A stretch of DNA of 64,000 nucleotides from Planctomycetota bacterium (GTDB lineage: Bacteria; Planctomycetota; Phycisphaerae; Phycisphaerales; Phycisphaeraceae), in the NCBI GenBank assembly GCA_016350165.1, contig CP066225.1, positions 558,001 through 622,000 on the forward strand, in the 5' to 3' direction. The position numbers and the translations under genes were made by a program. This document shows, piece after piece, positions 27,337-37,252 of the stretch (within the stretch, counting starts at the first letter, position 1; every line of letters starts with the position of its first letter). The notes under the pieces are model-generated. The model was not told where the DNA came from and did not search any database. It saw only the letters and a program-made list of their open reading frames with translations.

Positions 27337-30300
27337 TTAGACATTGAAGTACTTGGCTTCTGGGTGGTGGACGATGATTGCGCTGGTGGATTGCTCTGGA
27401 TCAATCTGCCAGTTTTCGGTGAGATTGCAGCCGATGCGTTCTGGCTTGAGGAGGCCGAAGAGTTTTTCCTGGTCGCTCATTTCAGGGACTGCAGGGTAGC
27501 CGAAGCTGTACCGTGAGCCGCGATATTTTTGGGTAAAAAGTTCGCGGATTTTTGGTGCGTCGTCGCCATCAATACCCATTTCCTGACGCATGCGTTTGTG
27601 CCACATTTCTGCGCAACCTTCAGCGGATTCTACGCCGAGGCCGTGGGTGTAGAGGTACTGCTGGTACTCGTTTGCGTCGTAGAGTTGCTTGGCAACTTTG
27701 GAAACCTTGCTGCCCATGGTGACGCAGCTGAGGCCGATGACGTCTTTTTCGCCGCTTTCGACGGACTTGAAGAAGTCACTGACGCAGAGACGTTTTTTGT
27801 CACGCTGACGTGGCCATGTAAAACGCTCGATTTCTTTGTCCTGATCTTCTGGGTCGAAGATGATGAGGTCGTCGCCGTCGGATTGGCATGGCCAGTATCC
27901 GTAGACGACTTTGGGCTGCAGGATGTTTTCTTCTTTGAACATCTTGCACATGTCTTTGAAAAGTGGGCGGACTTCGTCTTCGAGCTGGGCAGCAAATTCT
28001 TCGTCAGTTTTCTTGCCCTTCTTGAACTGCCACTGACCACGGAAGAGTGCGACTTCGTTGATGAACGGATAGACCTGATCGAGGTCGATATCTTCAACAA
28101 CGCGGCTGCCGAGGAAAGGTACCTTTGGTACAGACACGTCGGTTGCAACGTCACTCTTTACAGCGGTTGCGGTGCTGCCTTCAGCTTCTGCAGCTGCGAT
28201 ACGTGCTTCTTTCTTAGCTGCGATTTCAGCAAGTTTTTTGTCAGTTTGAGCACGCTTGCCGAGACGTGTTTCGATCTCGTTTTCCAGGTCATCACGCTTG
28301 TCTTCGTGGAGCATGTCCATGATACGAAGACCTTCAAACGCGTCGGTGCCATGATAAACGTCACCGTTGTATGTGCTGCGGAGATGCGTTTCACAGTATG
28401 GACGTGAGAGAGCAGCGCCGCCGAGGATCATGGGGACGTCGATATCGAGGTCGTTGAGTTCCTTTAGGTACTCTTCCATGACGTTGACGGATTTAACGAG
28501 AAGGCCTGAGAGACCAATGACATCTGGCTTGAGCTCTTTGTATTTTTCGACGATCTCGTTGATTGGCACTTTGATGCCGATGTTGTGAACGGTGTAGCCG
28601 TTGTTTGAGAGAATGATGTCAACGAGATTCTTACCGATGTCATGAACGTCGCCGCGGACAGTTGCGAGGAGCATTGTACCTTTGGTTGTACCATCGACTT
28701 TTTCCATGAACTGCTCAAGGTAAGCGACCGCAGTTTTCATGACTTCAGCGGATTGAAGTACGAATGGAAGCTGCATCTGACCTGAACCGAAAAGTTCGCC
28801 GACAACTTTCATACCTTCGAGAAGATGTTCGTTGATGATTTGTACTGGTGTGTACTTTTTCATCGCTTCGTCGAGGTTTGTTTCGAGGTCACGCTTTTCG
28901 CCATCAATGATGTGCTTTTGCAAACGTTCTTCGAGTGGGAGGTCGGCTATGTCGACTTTATTTGAAACGACAGCGGCATCATCGTCGAAGAGGTCAACGA
29001 AGATCTGTAGTGGGTCTTTGGTTTCAGTGCCGTCTTGAAGCTTGACGGATTGATCGGCCCACTTGTCGTAGATCAGGTCGATCGCTGCGTCCCATTGTTT
29101 TTCATCAATACGTGTTTTAGGCAGAATCTTTGTGACGTGAAGGATGGCGGAGTTCATGCCAACCTTGACGAGTTCTGCGAGGAATGCGGAGTTGAGTACT
29201 TGGCGCGCGGCGGGTTTAAGGCCGAAGGAAACGTTGGAGAGGCCACAGGTGAGTTGACATTCTGGCATCTGCTCGTGAATACGTTTTGTGCCTTCGATTG
29301 TTTCGAGTGCTGAACGACGGTCCTTGTCCATACCTGTAGAGATAGGCAGAACGAGTGGGTCGAACATAAGATCGGAAGCGTCTAATCCATACTTAGAGGT
29401 GGCTAGATCGTACATACGCTTAGCGATTTCGATCTTGCGATCGGCGGTACGAGCCATGGCCTCTTCTGGATCTTCATCGATACAACCGAGAACGAGACCG
29501 GCATTGTATTTCTTGGCGAGTTCACACATGGTTGCGAACTTTGCTTCGCCGTCTTCGAGGTTGGCTGAGTTGATAATGCACTTACCGCCTGCACATTTGA
29601 GGCCCGCTTCGATGGTTGCAGGTTGTGTGGAGTCGAGCATAAGTGGCGCGTTGACTTGGTTAACAAGTTGCTTGACGACTGTCTGCATGTCGGCCTGGTT
29701 ATCGCGGCCTGCATAGTCGACGTTGACGTCAACAACGTGTGAACCTTCACGAACCATTTCTTTTGCGAGGGACATGATTTCGTCCCAGTTTTCTTCTTCG
29801 AGAAGACGCTTGAATTTGCGTGAGCCTGAAGCGTTGGTGCGTTCACCGATGTTGAGGATGGAGGTGTCCTGATTGTAGGCGACTGCACCCATGAGTGAAG
29901 AAACACTCGGTGATTGCAGGTCTTTTTTGACTTGTACTGGTTCTTGATCACTAACTTTTTCGACGAGTGCTTTGATGTGGTCTGGTGTTGTGCCACAGCA
30001 GCCGCCGACGATATTGAGGCCGTATTTGGTGACGAACTCGCCGACTTTTTCAGCGAATGGTTGTGGCTCAAGTGGGAAGACGGTTTCGCCTTGGACGAGG
30101 GTTGGAAGACCTGCGTTTGGAAGAAGACTGATACGCTTGTCCCAGTTTTCACTGAGCCATTGAACGTGTTCAGACATCTCGGTTGGGCCAGTCGCACAGT
30201 TCATGCCGACGGAAAGGATTGGGTATCCTTTGAGTGCAGCAGCAACACCTGCGATGTCTGTGCCGACGAGTGTTGTGCCGAACTGCTCAATGGTGACCTG

Positions 30301-30891
30301 AACCATAATTGGGATGTCACCTTCACCATCAACGTCTGGTTTGAGGTTGAGTTCTGCGAGTGCTTCGATAGCTGCATTGACAGTGCACTTAACTTGAAGG
30401 ATGTCTTGAGCAGTTTCGATAAGGAGGACATCGGTGCCGCCTTCGACGAGACCTTTGACTTGCTCTTTATAGCTGTCGGTCATTTCATCCCAAGTAATTT
30501 GGCCGAGGGAGATGAGCTTGGTACCGGGTCCGATTGAGCCGACAACGAAGCGAGGCTTTTCAGGAGTTGCAAATTTATCGCAAGCTTTCTTAGCGGTCTC
30601 AGCGGCGAGCTTGTTCAGTTCATAAACGCGATCAGAAAGATCCTGATCTTCCATCGTGTGAATGGATGCGTTGAATGAGTCTGTTTCGACAGCATCAGAA
30701 CCGGCTTCGAGGTATTCCTCGTGGATCTGTTGGATGAGTTCAGGGCGAGTGAGGAGGAGGACTTCAGTGCAGTTCTCGCGGCCGAGGTAGTCCTTCTCAA
30801 GGTCGAGGCCTTTGATCTTGTGGATGCTGGTGCCCATCGCTCCGTCGAGAAAGAGCACACGCTTTTTCAGTTGTTCAACAAACTGGCTCAT
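27337..30891 (-). CDS. metH: cobalamin-dependent methionine synthase
   Basis: A 1184-aa, four-module enzyme that methylates homocysteine using methyl-B12 and methyltetrahydrofolate. The homocysteine domain (1-320) has zinc ligands Cys232 and the Cys298-Cys299 pair in GGCCGTTPDH. The pterin domain is at about 340-620. The cobalamin domain has DVHDIGKN at 748-755, with His750 as the lower ligand. The C-terminal activation domain (about 850-1184) has the RYSFGYPAVPE segment that binds S-adenosylmethionine. The start at 30891 was chosen because the Met begins a sequence typical of the family. The unannotated leader is over 300 bp long. Confidence 0.97.
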   Translation of the reverse strand: MSQFVEQLKKRVLFLDGAMGTSIHKIKGLDLEKDYLGRENCTEVLLLTRPELIQQIHEEYLEAGSDAVETDSFNASIHTMEDQDLSDRVYELNKLAAETAKKACDKFATPEKPRFVVGSIGPGTKLISLGQITWDEMTDSYKEQVKGLVEGGTDVLLIETAQDILQVKCTVNAAIEALAELNLKPDVDGEGDIPIMVQVTIEQFGTTLVGTDIAGVAAALKGYPILSVGMNCATGPTEMSEHVQWLSENWDKRISLLPNAGLPTLVQGETVFPLEPQPFAEKVGEFVTKYGLNIVGGCCGTTPDHIKALVEKVSDQEPVQVKKDLQSPSVSSLMGAVAYNQDTSILNIGERTNASGSRKFKRLLEEENWDEIMSLAKEMVREGSHVVDVNVDYAGRDNQADMQTVVKQLVNQVNAPLMLDSTQPATIEAGLKCAGGKCIINSANLEDGEAKFATMCELAKKYNAGLVLGCIDEDPEEAMARTADRKIEIAKRMYDLATSKYGLDASDLMFDPLVLPISTGMDKDRRSALETIEGTKRIHEQMPECQLTCGLSNVSFGLKPAARQVLNSAFLAELVKVGMNSAILHVTKILPKTRIDEKQWDAAIDLIYDKWADQSVKLQDGTETKDPLQIFVDLFDDDAAVVSNKVDIADLPLEERLQKHIIDGEKRDLETNLDEAMKKYTPVQIINEHLLEGMKVVGELFGSGQMQLPFVLQSAEVMKTAVAYLEQFMEKVDGTTKGTMLLATVRGDVHDIGKNLVDIILSNNGYTVHNIGIKVPINEIVEKYKELKPDVIGLSGLLVKSVNVMEEYLKELNDLDIDVPMILGGAALSRPYCETHLRSTYNGDVYHGTDAFEGLRIMDMLHEDKRDDLENEIETRLGKRAQTDKKLAEIAAKKEARIAAAEAEGSTATAVKSDVATDVSVPKVPFLGSRVVEDIDLDQVYPFINEVALFRGQWQFKKGKKTDEEFAAQLEDEVRPLFKDMCKMFKEENILQPKVVYGYWPCQSDGDDLIIFDPEDQDKEIERFTWPRQRDKKRLCVSDFFKSVESGEKDVIGLSCVTMGSKVSKVAKQLYDANEYQQYLYTHGLGVESAEGCAEMWHKRMRQEMGIDGDDAPKIRELFTQKYRGSRYSFGYPAVPEMSDQEKLFGLLKPERIGCNLTENWQIDPEQSTSAIIVHHPEAKYFNV

Positions 30892-31311
30892 TTGTTCCCT
30901 TTTCCTGTTCTTTAGAGCGTCTTTCGTGATCATTAACTCGTTGACCAGTAGGTCGATTGCGATACTTGAGTAATGTTGAGCAGTCTGGCTGCTTGGATTA
31001 CAACTCAAGTCCTATCAATTTCACGCGAATTGCTCTATCTATTCAGCCACTGATTTCCCTGTCAGCAGCCAATCTTATTCTTTCGGGTAGTTGTATCAGA
31101 ATCTCCCCGCCTGCAAATAATCCCAGATCAGCCGAGATTATTTCATCCGTCCATCCGGATATATGGATATTACGACCAAAAGTTGGATTTTTCAACCTGC
31201 GTGATGCTCTAACCCTCATTTAACTGCCTGAAAGGGCATTTTGACGCGCAAAGCGGGGAAATATCGGCTAGGCTATCGATCTCGATTTGGGAAATAGCGA
31301 AAGGATTGCAT
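30892..31311. other. long leader between metH and uppP
   Basis: About 420 bp without a gene. It holds divergent promoters. On the metH strand I looked for a cobalamin or SAM riboswitch, since such switches often precede metH. I saw weak, inconclusive resemblance (GACAGGGAAATCAGTGG) but not the full conserved boxes. A short stem GTTG-AAAAATC-CAAC and the palindrome-like ATCCATATATCCGGAT lie in the same stretch. Confidence 0.4.
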
Positions 31312-32229
31312 ATGACTTGGTGGGAAGCCATCATTCTGGGCATTGTGGAGGGGATTACAGAATATCTGCCTGTGTCGTCAACTGGGCACCTGATTCTGAC
31401 ACAGAAGGCATTGGGGCTGCTGGATGATGAAGCTGCGAATGCATACGCGATCTGTATTCAAGCGGGGGCGATTATTGCGGTATTGGGGTTGTACTGGAAA
31501 CGGTTTATCCAGATGACGCGTGGGTTTTGGTTGCGGCCACTGGGATTGCTTAAGGGCGCGAGTGAAGAACAACAAATTTTGGATGCTGCGGGGCTGAAGC
31601 TTGCGGTCAATATTATTGTTGCGTTTATGCCTGCGGCGGTGATTGGGTTGATGTTTGATGATCTAATTGAAGAAAAGTTGTTTGGGTTGTATCCCGTTAC
31701 TGCGGCGTGGTTCTTTGGTGGTTTAGCAATTCTGATAACTGTATGGATAAAGAAATTCAAAGCGAAAAGAGATGGTCTTAGTACGCTTGAATTGAAGCAA
31801 GCGACAAATGCTGGAAATCCGATCGAGTCGTTAACAGCATTACAAGCACTTGTGATTGGTTTTATTCAGTGCATCGCGATGTGGCCCGGTACATCAAGGT
31901 CATTGGTAACGATTGTAGGTGGATTGATTATTGGATTATCTGCAGCAGCGGCTGTTGAGTTTTCGTTTTTACTTGGTGTTGTGACATTGTGCGCAGCAAC
32001 TGTTTACAAAGCGAAAACACATGGGCCGATTATGGTTGAGGCGTATGGATGGACACCGATGATTATTGGTTCATTTGCTGCATGGATATCAGCGGCATTG
32101 TCTATTAAGTGGTTAGTCGGCTACCTGAAATCGCATGGTTTGCAGGTTTTTGGTTATTACAGAATTGTCTTGGCGATTGTCACATTGTTACTTCTTCTTA
32201 CGCATATCATTCAGAATACGGAATCCTGA
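31312..32229 (+). CDS. uppP: undecaprenyl-diphosphate phosphatase
   Basis: A 305-aa membrane enzyme that recycles the undecaprenyl carrier for peptidoglycan and other envelope polymers. The two signature segments are EGITEYLPVSSTGHLIL near the start and PGTSRSLVTIVGG near residue 190. The helices between them match the BacA/UppP fold. The ATG at 31312 follows AAAGGA; a TTG two codons earlier is not needed. It is a single gene and works on the same pathway as DapF (cell wall). Confidence 0.96.
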   Translation: MTWWEAIILGIVEGITEYLPVSSTGHLILTQKALGLLDDEAANAYAICIQAGAIIAVLGLYWKRFIQMTRGFWLRPLGLLKGASEEQQILDAAGLKLAVNIIVAFMPAAVIGLMFDDLIEEKLFGLYPVTAAWFFGGLAILITVWIKKFKAKRDGLSTLELKQATNAGNPIESLTALQALVIGFIQCIAMWPGTSRSLVTIVGGLIIGLSAAAAVEFSFLLGVVTLCAATVYKAKTHGPIMVEAYGWTPMIIGSFAAWISAALSIKWLVGYLKSHGLQVFGYYRIVLAIVTLLLLLTHIIQNTES

Positions 32230-32494
32230 GACTTTTGCTGAATTAAACTGATCATCATTGTCTTTTCAATTTTATCATTTTTGCTTTGTTTTTAGCGATC
32301 CGGATGAACATGCGCCATGCTGCATATGCCTTTAAATTCGCGTTGAGTGGTTTACTATGCGCTGAACGAATATACTATCATGAACCTCGCCCAACACATC
32401 GAATCACAGGCAATTCAACATATACTAGTTTGTTACAAAATACAGCACACCAAACAAGTGTTCAACAAATATTCGTAGTGGTAAGACTAATAGA

Positions 32495-33295
32495 CTATTT
32501 CAAAACATTAATGCCGAAAGGGGCATAATAATCTTCGCCTTCAATTTGTATCTGCACATAAAGCCTCAAATAGCCGGCCTTTTCCGGTTGCAAATGAAAT
32601 GCGAGATTGGGTCCACCACGCTGCGACTTGCTGGTTGGTTCTTTACCTACAGGATGAGCATGGGCAATGGTATTGAAATCATCATAGAACCCGATCATGT
32701 GTGAATATGCACCCATCACAGGTTCGAGAGAATCAACAGGTTTGCCATCTTTCTTGACGACAATATCAATCATTGCATCATCGCCAACCTTCAATGGCTT
32801 ATCATCTTGAAGTGTAAATTCGTAGTCATTTACATTAGCTTTTTTATTTATGAAATAATCTATCTTGCCATTGCATGATTTATTGCTGTTTAGATTGACG
32901 GGTATAAAAATTTGTTTGCCGCCAACTGGAGTTACATCAATCCACATCTTGTACGCACAGTTTTCACTGGGGGTAAAATCGAATCGGTATTCACCTTCTG
33001 CAATCTGTGTAGGATGCACGTGGTGATAATCTTTGTAATTTGTATCCAGTATGACGACATGAATTGGTTGTGTATGGACAACTTCGAATGCACTAATATC
33101 TAAAGGCCACCCTTTTTCATCTTCCATACGAAAGATAATTTCATTTTCTACACCGGGTACCAGCTTCGTGTTAATCTCTGGCACATTAACATAAACGGCT
33201 TTGCCATCGATGCCGCCGTGCCCTTCATCTGCGTTTAATGTTGGTGCTAGAAAGAATAAAATTATGATGAAAGTGATTCGTGTTGTTTGCTTCAT
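32495..33295 (-). CDS. periplasmic two-domain metal-type protein (YtkA/FixH-like resemblance)
   Basis: A 266-aa exported protein with a signal peptide (residues 1-22, ending LAPTLNADE). There is a His-containing segment near the mature N-terminus (EGHGGIDGK). Two similar beta domains each carry a His cluster: HTQPIHVVILDTNYKDYHHVHPT and GAYSHMIGFYDDFNTIAHAHP. The pattern resembles YtkA/FixH-like and copper-associated periplasmic proteins, but I cannot confirm the family. Copper or another soft metal is a reasonable guess. No efflux pump lies nearby. Confidence 0.5.
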   Translation of the reverse strand: MKQTTRITFIIILFFLAPTLNADEGHGGIDGKAVYVNVPEINTKLVPGVENEIIFRMEDEKGWPLDISAFEVVHTQPIHVVILDTNYKDYHHVHPTQIAEGEYRFDFTPSENCAYKMWIDVTPVGGKQIFIPVNLNSNKSCNGKIDYFINKKANVNDYEFTLQDDKPLKVGDDAMIDIVVKKDGKPVDSLEPVMGAYSHMIGFYDDFNTIAHAHPVGKEPTSKSQRGGPNLAFHLQPEKAGYLRLYVQIQIEGEDYYAPFGINVLK

Positions 33296-33748
33296 GGGTT
33301 AATCATAGAACGAGTCCAACATGGCTAAACGTTATGTATACCCTATTTTTCTAGTGTTTTTGTTAAGTCAGCACTACTTAAGCAGCAAATACACATTAGT
33401 CGATCACACCAAACCATCTCAAAAGACAAACCCATCCTCTTAATTACTGCAATCTCGTTGTTACAGTCTTGCCCATTTTTACATTTTGAATGAAATCGGC
33501 TTGTATGCATTTTTTGGATCGCTAAACTGCGCCCTTGTGTTGGCTAATGTATGCCACACGAAAGATTCACGAGAGTATGCGTTACATCGCAAATCACTCA
33601 GCATCGACCCCCGCCCCACCCCGCTAACATTCGCAACTATGCGCTAGTTAGACAAACAACAGCATTAGCATAATTCAGCACCAATCGTTTGGTGCATGCT
33701 ATCCCTTTAACTTCGATAGCGATGACGATACTCACAAGGAGATAACGT
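33296..33748. other. gene-free stretch upstream of the LPMO gene
   Basis: No gene is supported. It contains a perfect 7-bp inverted repeat at 33678-33695 and a clear AAGGAG before the next gene. It likely carries the control region of the monooxygenase gene. Confidence 0.5.
33678..33695. promoter_or_regulatory. candidate operator palindrome upstream of the LPMO gene
   Basis: GCACCAA-TCGT-TTGGTGC is a perfect 7-bp inverted repeat, not followed by a T-run, 54 bp before the start codon. It could be a regulator site, but it could also be chance. Confidence 0.3.
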
Positions 33749-34480
33749 ATGAAGCTTTCACTCTATCTATCCGCTGCACTGGCAATGGTTATTACAACAA
33801 CCTCTGCATTTGGCCATGGTACTGTTACGTCACCTGCGTCACGTGTATGGCTTGTTCGTCAAAGCAATCCGGAGAACCCAAGCTTTGAACTTGCTCGAAA
33901 AGCAATTGAGATGGATGGTAAAAATGCTTACTACACGTGGAACCAAGTTTCACAAAACATTCCTCAAGCGGTACAGGCTGGCTTGCCAGAAGGCTTTGAT
34001 TACTCGCCATACGTACCAGATGGCCAGATCGCATCAGGCGGCAACAGCAGCTACTCAGGTTTGAATCAGGTCAGCGATCAATGGCAAACCACTGATGTAA
34101 CAGCAGGCGAATCACTAGCTATCGATTTCTATGCAACTGCACCGCATAATCCATCTGTTTTTGACGTCTGGATGACGACTGAAGATTGGGATCCAAACAC
34201 AGCTTTGAATTGGGATCAAATGGAGTTTCTCGAAAGAGCTGATGTGACACAGGAAGGTAATCACTATCTCTTCGACCTCGATATTCCAGAAGACCGATCA
34301 GGACACCATGTTCTTTGGATTGCATGGCAACGTAATGACCCTGTCGGCGAAGTATTCTTCTCAACTTCTGATTTGATGATTGCACCTTCTTCAAACGTAC
34401 CAGAACCAGCATCACTTGCGTTATTTGGTTTAGCTGGTGCACCATTATTGCTGAGACGTCGCCGTCAGCGCAGCAAATAA
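33749..34480 (+). CDS. AA10-type lytic polysaccharide monooxygenase with PEP-CTERM anchor
   Basis: A 243-aa exported copper enzyme that would oxidatively cut chitin or cellulose. The signal peptide (1-22) should be cut so that His23 becomes the N-terminus: SAFG followed by HGTVTSPASRVW, the hallmark of AA10 (HG...P.SR). His133 in YATAPHNP is the second brace His, and the later GEVFFSTSDLM supplies the axial aromatic. Residues about 217-243 are VPEPASLALFGLAGAPLLL plus RRRR, a PEP-CTERM sorting tail. Family and anchoring are motif-based; substrate is unknown. It has AAGGAG before the start and a terminator after it. Confidence 0.85.
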   Translation: MKLSLYLSAALAMVITTTSAFGHGTVTSPASRVWLVRQSNPENPSFELARKAIEMDGKNAYYTWNQVSQNIPQAVQAGLPEGFDYSPYVPDGQIASGGNSSYSGLNQVSDQWQTTDVTAGESLAIDFYATAPHNPSVFDVWMTTEDWDPNTALNWDQMEFLERADVTQEGNHYLFDLDIPEDRSGHHVLWIAWQRNDPVGEVFFSTSDLMIAPSSNVPEPASLALFGLAGAPLLLRRRRQRSK

Positions 34481-34510
34481 TCTAAACAGGTCATTTCTAA
34501 ACTCTCTTTA

Positions 34511-34537
34511 CAACCCGGTTTCTACCGGGTTGTTTTT
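34511..34537 (+). terminator. rho-independent terminator after the LPMO gene
   Basis: An 8-bp stem (CAACCCGG with CCGGGTTG, 6-nt loop) is followed by TTTTTT. Confidence 0.88.
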
Positions 34538-34641
34538 TCGTTGGCCTACATACGTATGATGATTGTTGATTTGCGAATCAAATCTATTGAACTGTTTTCC
34601 ACAGCAAAAATTTAGCAATTCTGGACGTTTTAACCTGAGAA

Positions 34642-35622
34642 TCACGGCTCAAGCAGTACTTTGATCGCACCAGTCTTGGCGACAGCAATTGCAGATTCGC
34701 CATCACTGAGTTTCATTCTTCTGCTGATCAAACTTACCACATCTACTTTTTCAGCAGAGAGCGCTTCGAGTGCGATCGGGAAAGGACCACAGCGACTACC
34801 GATCACTTTAATCTCATTGATCACCAAAGGTGAAAGATCCAAGTGATCTAACATGTCTTCTTTCTTTGGAGTTGCAACAGTCGTTTTCATAACGATGGTG
34901 CCACGCGGACGAACCATACCCATTGCTACTCTCATACCATCCTGACTGCCAGTGCAATCAACGACAATATCCTGATCCATTCGCAAGCCAACGTCACTGA
35001 GTAAACGATGCTTTACACCCCATTTTTCACAAAGCGCTAATTTTTCTGGATGTTTGCCGATGCATCTAACCGTCGCATTGAGTTGGCTAAGAACTTGAGC
35101 ACATAGAAGTCCTAAACGACCATCACCTAATACTGTGACGAAAGGACGGCCTTCGATCGTTAATTGCTGAAGAATTTGATATGCAGCGGCTAACGGCTCT
35201 GTGAAAACGGCGTGATCATCATCAACATTGCCAGGTACTTCAAGAAGATTCATGGCAGGTAAACAGAATTTATCCGCAAAACAACCATCACGATTGAGGA
35301 TGCCAAGGACAGTGCGATCACGGCAATGTTCTTTCAAACCTGCTTTACACATATCACATTTGCCACAAACACAATTGATCGTGCCAACTACACGTTTACC
35401 AATCCAATGCTCATTTTTTTTATCTGCGACTTCTTCAACGATGCCAACAAATTCATGACCAAGAACACCGTTATAACCCATATAACCCTTACAGAGCTCA
35501 ATATCGGTCGAGCAAACACCCAAGCGAGTAGGACGAATCAAAACCTCGCCAGCTTCAGGTTTTGGGTCTGGATAATTCGCATCGTATTTCAACGCTTTGC
35601 CATCAAAATAAAGTGCCTGCAC
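34642..35622 (-). CDS. zinc-dependent medium-chain alcohol dehydrogenase-like protein
   Basis: A 326-aa MDR-family dehydrogenase. The catalytic zinc ligands are Cys37 (GVCSTD) and His56-Glu57 (GHEFVG). The structural zinc is bound by Cys86, Cys89, Cys92 and Cys100 in the CVCGKCDMCKAGLKEHC segment. The nucleotide fold is at LGDGRLGLLCAQVL. Related enzymes act on sugars, polyols or threonine, and the true substrate cannot be told from sequence. It starts 161 bp before nadK, which is divergent. Confidence 0.82.
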   Translation of the reverse strand: MQALYFDGKALKYDANYPDPKPEAGEVLIRPTRLGVCSTDIELCKGYMGYNGVLGHEFVGIVEEVADKKNEHWIGKRVVGTINCVCGKCDMCKAGLKEHCRDRTVLGILNRDGCFADKFCLPAMNLLEVPGNVDDDHAVFTEPLAAAYQILQQLTIEGRPFVTVLGDGRLGLLCAQVLSQLNATVRCIGKHPEKLALCEKWGVKHRLLSDVGLRMDQDIVVDCTGSQDGMRVAMGMVRPRGTIVMKTTVATPKKEDMLDHLDLSPLVINEIKVIGSRCGPFPIALEALSAEKVDVVSLISRRMKLSDGESAIAVAKTGAIKVLLEP

Positions 35623-35783
35623 GTTCTATCCTCGTTTCTGGTCTTTCTTGCCTGATCTACGGCATCCTGTGGGATCGATCACACTACGAGCAGCATACAG
35701 CCACTACGGAGATTTAGCCGATTGTATTATCATCATTCGGCTTATTTCTGCCACCACACGACATAGAGCGTTACAATATCGGC

Positions 35784-36722
35784 ATGAGCGACGAGCATAC
35801 CCGGCATAATCCCGAAGTACCCAACAAACCGCGCATTCTGATTCTAGCGAACAGGATCAAGCCGCAGGTTGTTGAAGCAATGCACTCCTTCAGGCCTTGG
35901 CTTGAAGATCGTGCAGAGATTGTCGCGGAACCTGATACAAAAATGCTGTTCAGAGAAGATGCTGCGGAATTGCCTAAAGCTGATTTTGCGATCGTGCTTG
36001 GCGGCGATGGCACCCTGCTCTCTCAAGCTCGTACACTGGTCGATCTGGAAATCCCAATGATCGGTGTCAATTTTGGCAAAGTTGGTTTCCTTGCTGAGTT
36101 TTCAATTGCTGATATCAAACGCCATTGGAAGTGCATTTGCAGTGGCGGCTGTCGCATGTCACATCGGTTGATGCTTGATGTGATGATTTTCGCAACAGGA
36201 ACACCAGAATGGGGGGATGGTGAAGATGAAATGCCTGAGCCGATTTTCCGTTCGGTGTCGCTTAATGATGCAGCTGTCGTAGCAGGCCCACCCTTCAGAA
36301 TGATTGAAATAGAACTTGCTATTGAACCTAAAATCACACGTTCTTCAGCAACGACTATCAATGGCGATGGCCTCATCGTCGCAACACCCTCTGGATCAAC
36401 TGCATATAACCTGGCTGCTGGTGGCCCGATTGTTTCGCCTGGCATTGATGGCATTTGCATCTCAGCAATCGCACCGCAATCAATTGCATTCAGGCCGATC
36501 GTCTTCGATGCGGATTGCGATGTGTGGCTCTCACTCAAGCACACTAACCCTGGTACTGAGCTTGTTTTGGATGGCCAGGAATCATGCCGACTTGAACAAG
36601 GCCAGCAAATACTGATTAAGAAGCACCCGCGCGTTCTGAAACTCGTACATAACCCAGACATGAACTACTGGGGCTTACTTGCTAAGAAAATGCACTGGGC
36701 CGCTCGCCCATCTCGTGATTAA
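35784..36722 (+). CDS. nadK: NAD kinase
   Basis: A 312-aa ATP-NAD kinase making NADP. The GGDGT motif is at residues 73-77. The second signature is NGDGLIVATPSGSTAYNLAAGGP, with PIVSPGIDG and QSIAFRP after it. Residues 1-60 form an N-terminal extension with a Rossmann-type beginning (ILILANRIKPQ). The protein is cytosolic. It stands alone, and the next gene (DUF2007) begins about 240 bp later. Confidence 0.95.
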   Translation: MSDEHTRHNPEVPNKPRILILANRIKPQVVEAMHSFRPWLEDRAEIVAEPDTKMLFREDAAELPKADFAIVLGGDGTLLSQARTLVDLEIPMIGVNFGKVGFLAEFSIADIKRHWKCICSGGCRMSHRLMLDVMIFATGTPEWGDGEDEMPEPIFRSVSLNDAAVVAGPPFRMIEIELAIEPKITRSSATTINGDGLIVATPSGSTAYNLAAGGPIVSPGIDGICISAIAPQSIAFRPIVFDADCDVWLSLKHTNPGTELVLDGQESCRLEQGQQILIKKHPRVLKLVHNPDMNYWGLLAKKMHWAARPSRD

Positions 36723-36961
36723 CAAAAATACAAGCGCAATTTGTGTATATTCGGATTCTTTAGCCTCAAGTGAAAGAATGTACGCAAATACAGTTACCTG
36801 ATCAGGATCAATCGCTATCTGAGTGTTTATTTCCATATCATATTTCCTGATAAGTCTTTCAGATTCCAGCAGTTTTTTGTTAGCCTATTATTTGAAGTAC
36901 GACAGCGGTATGGCTTGAAGGCATATTGTTGGTGACGCACACAGCTGAAGGAGAACGTTTG

Positions 36962-37252
36962 ATGGGCGAGAATAATCCAGCAGAAGAAACTGTCATCCTG
37001 ATTCAACTTCAAACAGAAATTGAGGCAGCAATGTTGGTTGATGCACTGAATGAGCAGGGCATCCAAGCTGTTGCATCCGGCGGCATATCATCAGGATTCC
37101 GGACCGAAGCTCCCGGCTATGTAAATGTACTTGTGCACCAAAAAGATATTGAGCAAGCTCGTATCGCTGCTGAGGAATTCAACAACGAACACTTCAACAT
37201 CGATTGGGACAACGTCGATATCGACGGGGATATGCCTGACGAAGAGGCTTAG
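36962..37252 (+). CDS. DUF2007-type small signalling domain protein (96 aa)
   Basis: The body (LIQLQTEIEAAMLVDALNEQ, then GYVNVLVHQKDIEQARIA) matches the small alpha-beta DUF2007 domain, once described as a putative signal-transducing protein. An acidic tail follows (DWDNVDIDGDMPDEEA). GAAGGAGA lies before the ATG at 36962. The function is unknown. It is the last chromosomal gene before the tRNA-Ala insertion site. Confidence 0.8.
   Translation: MGENNPAEETVILIQLQTEIEAAMLVDALNEQGIQAVASGGISSGFRTEAPGYVNVLVHQKDIEQARIAAEEFNNEHFNIDWDNVDIDGDMPDEEA

Noticed and set aside
27529-30537. Long plus-strand frames opposite metH
   Set aside because: Antisense shadows of a well-supported gene; no starts or motifs.
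30892-31311. Cobalamin riboswitch upstream of metH
   Set aside because: The expected conserved boxes were not found together; only a partial word resembles one. Left as an open question in the findings.
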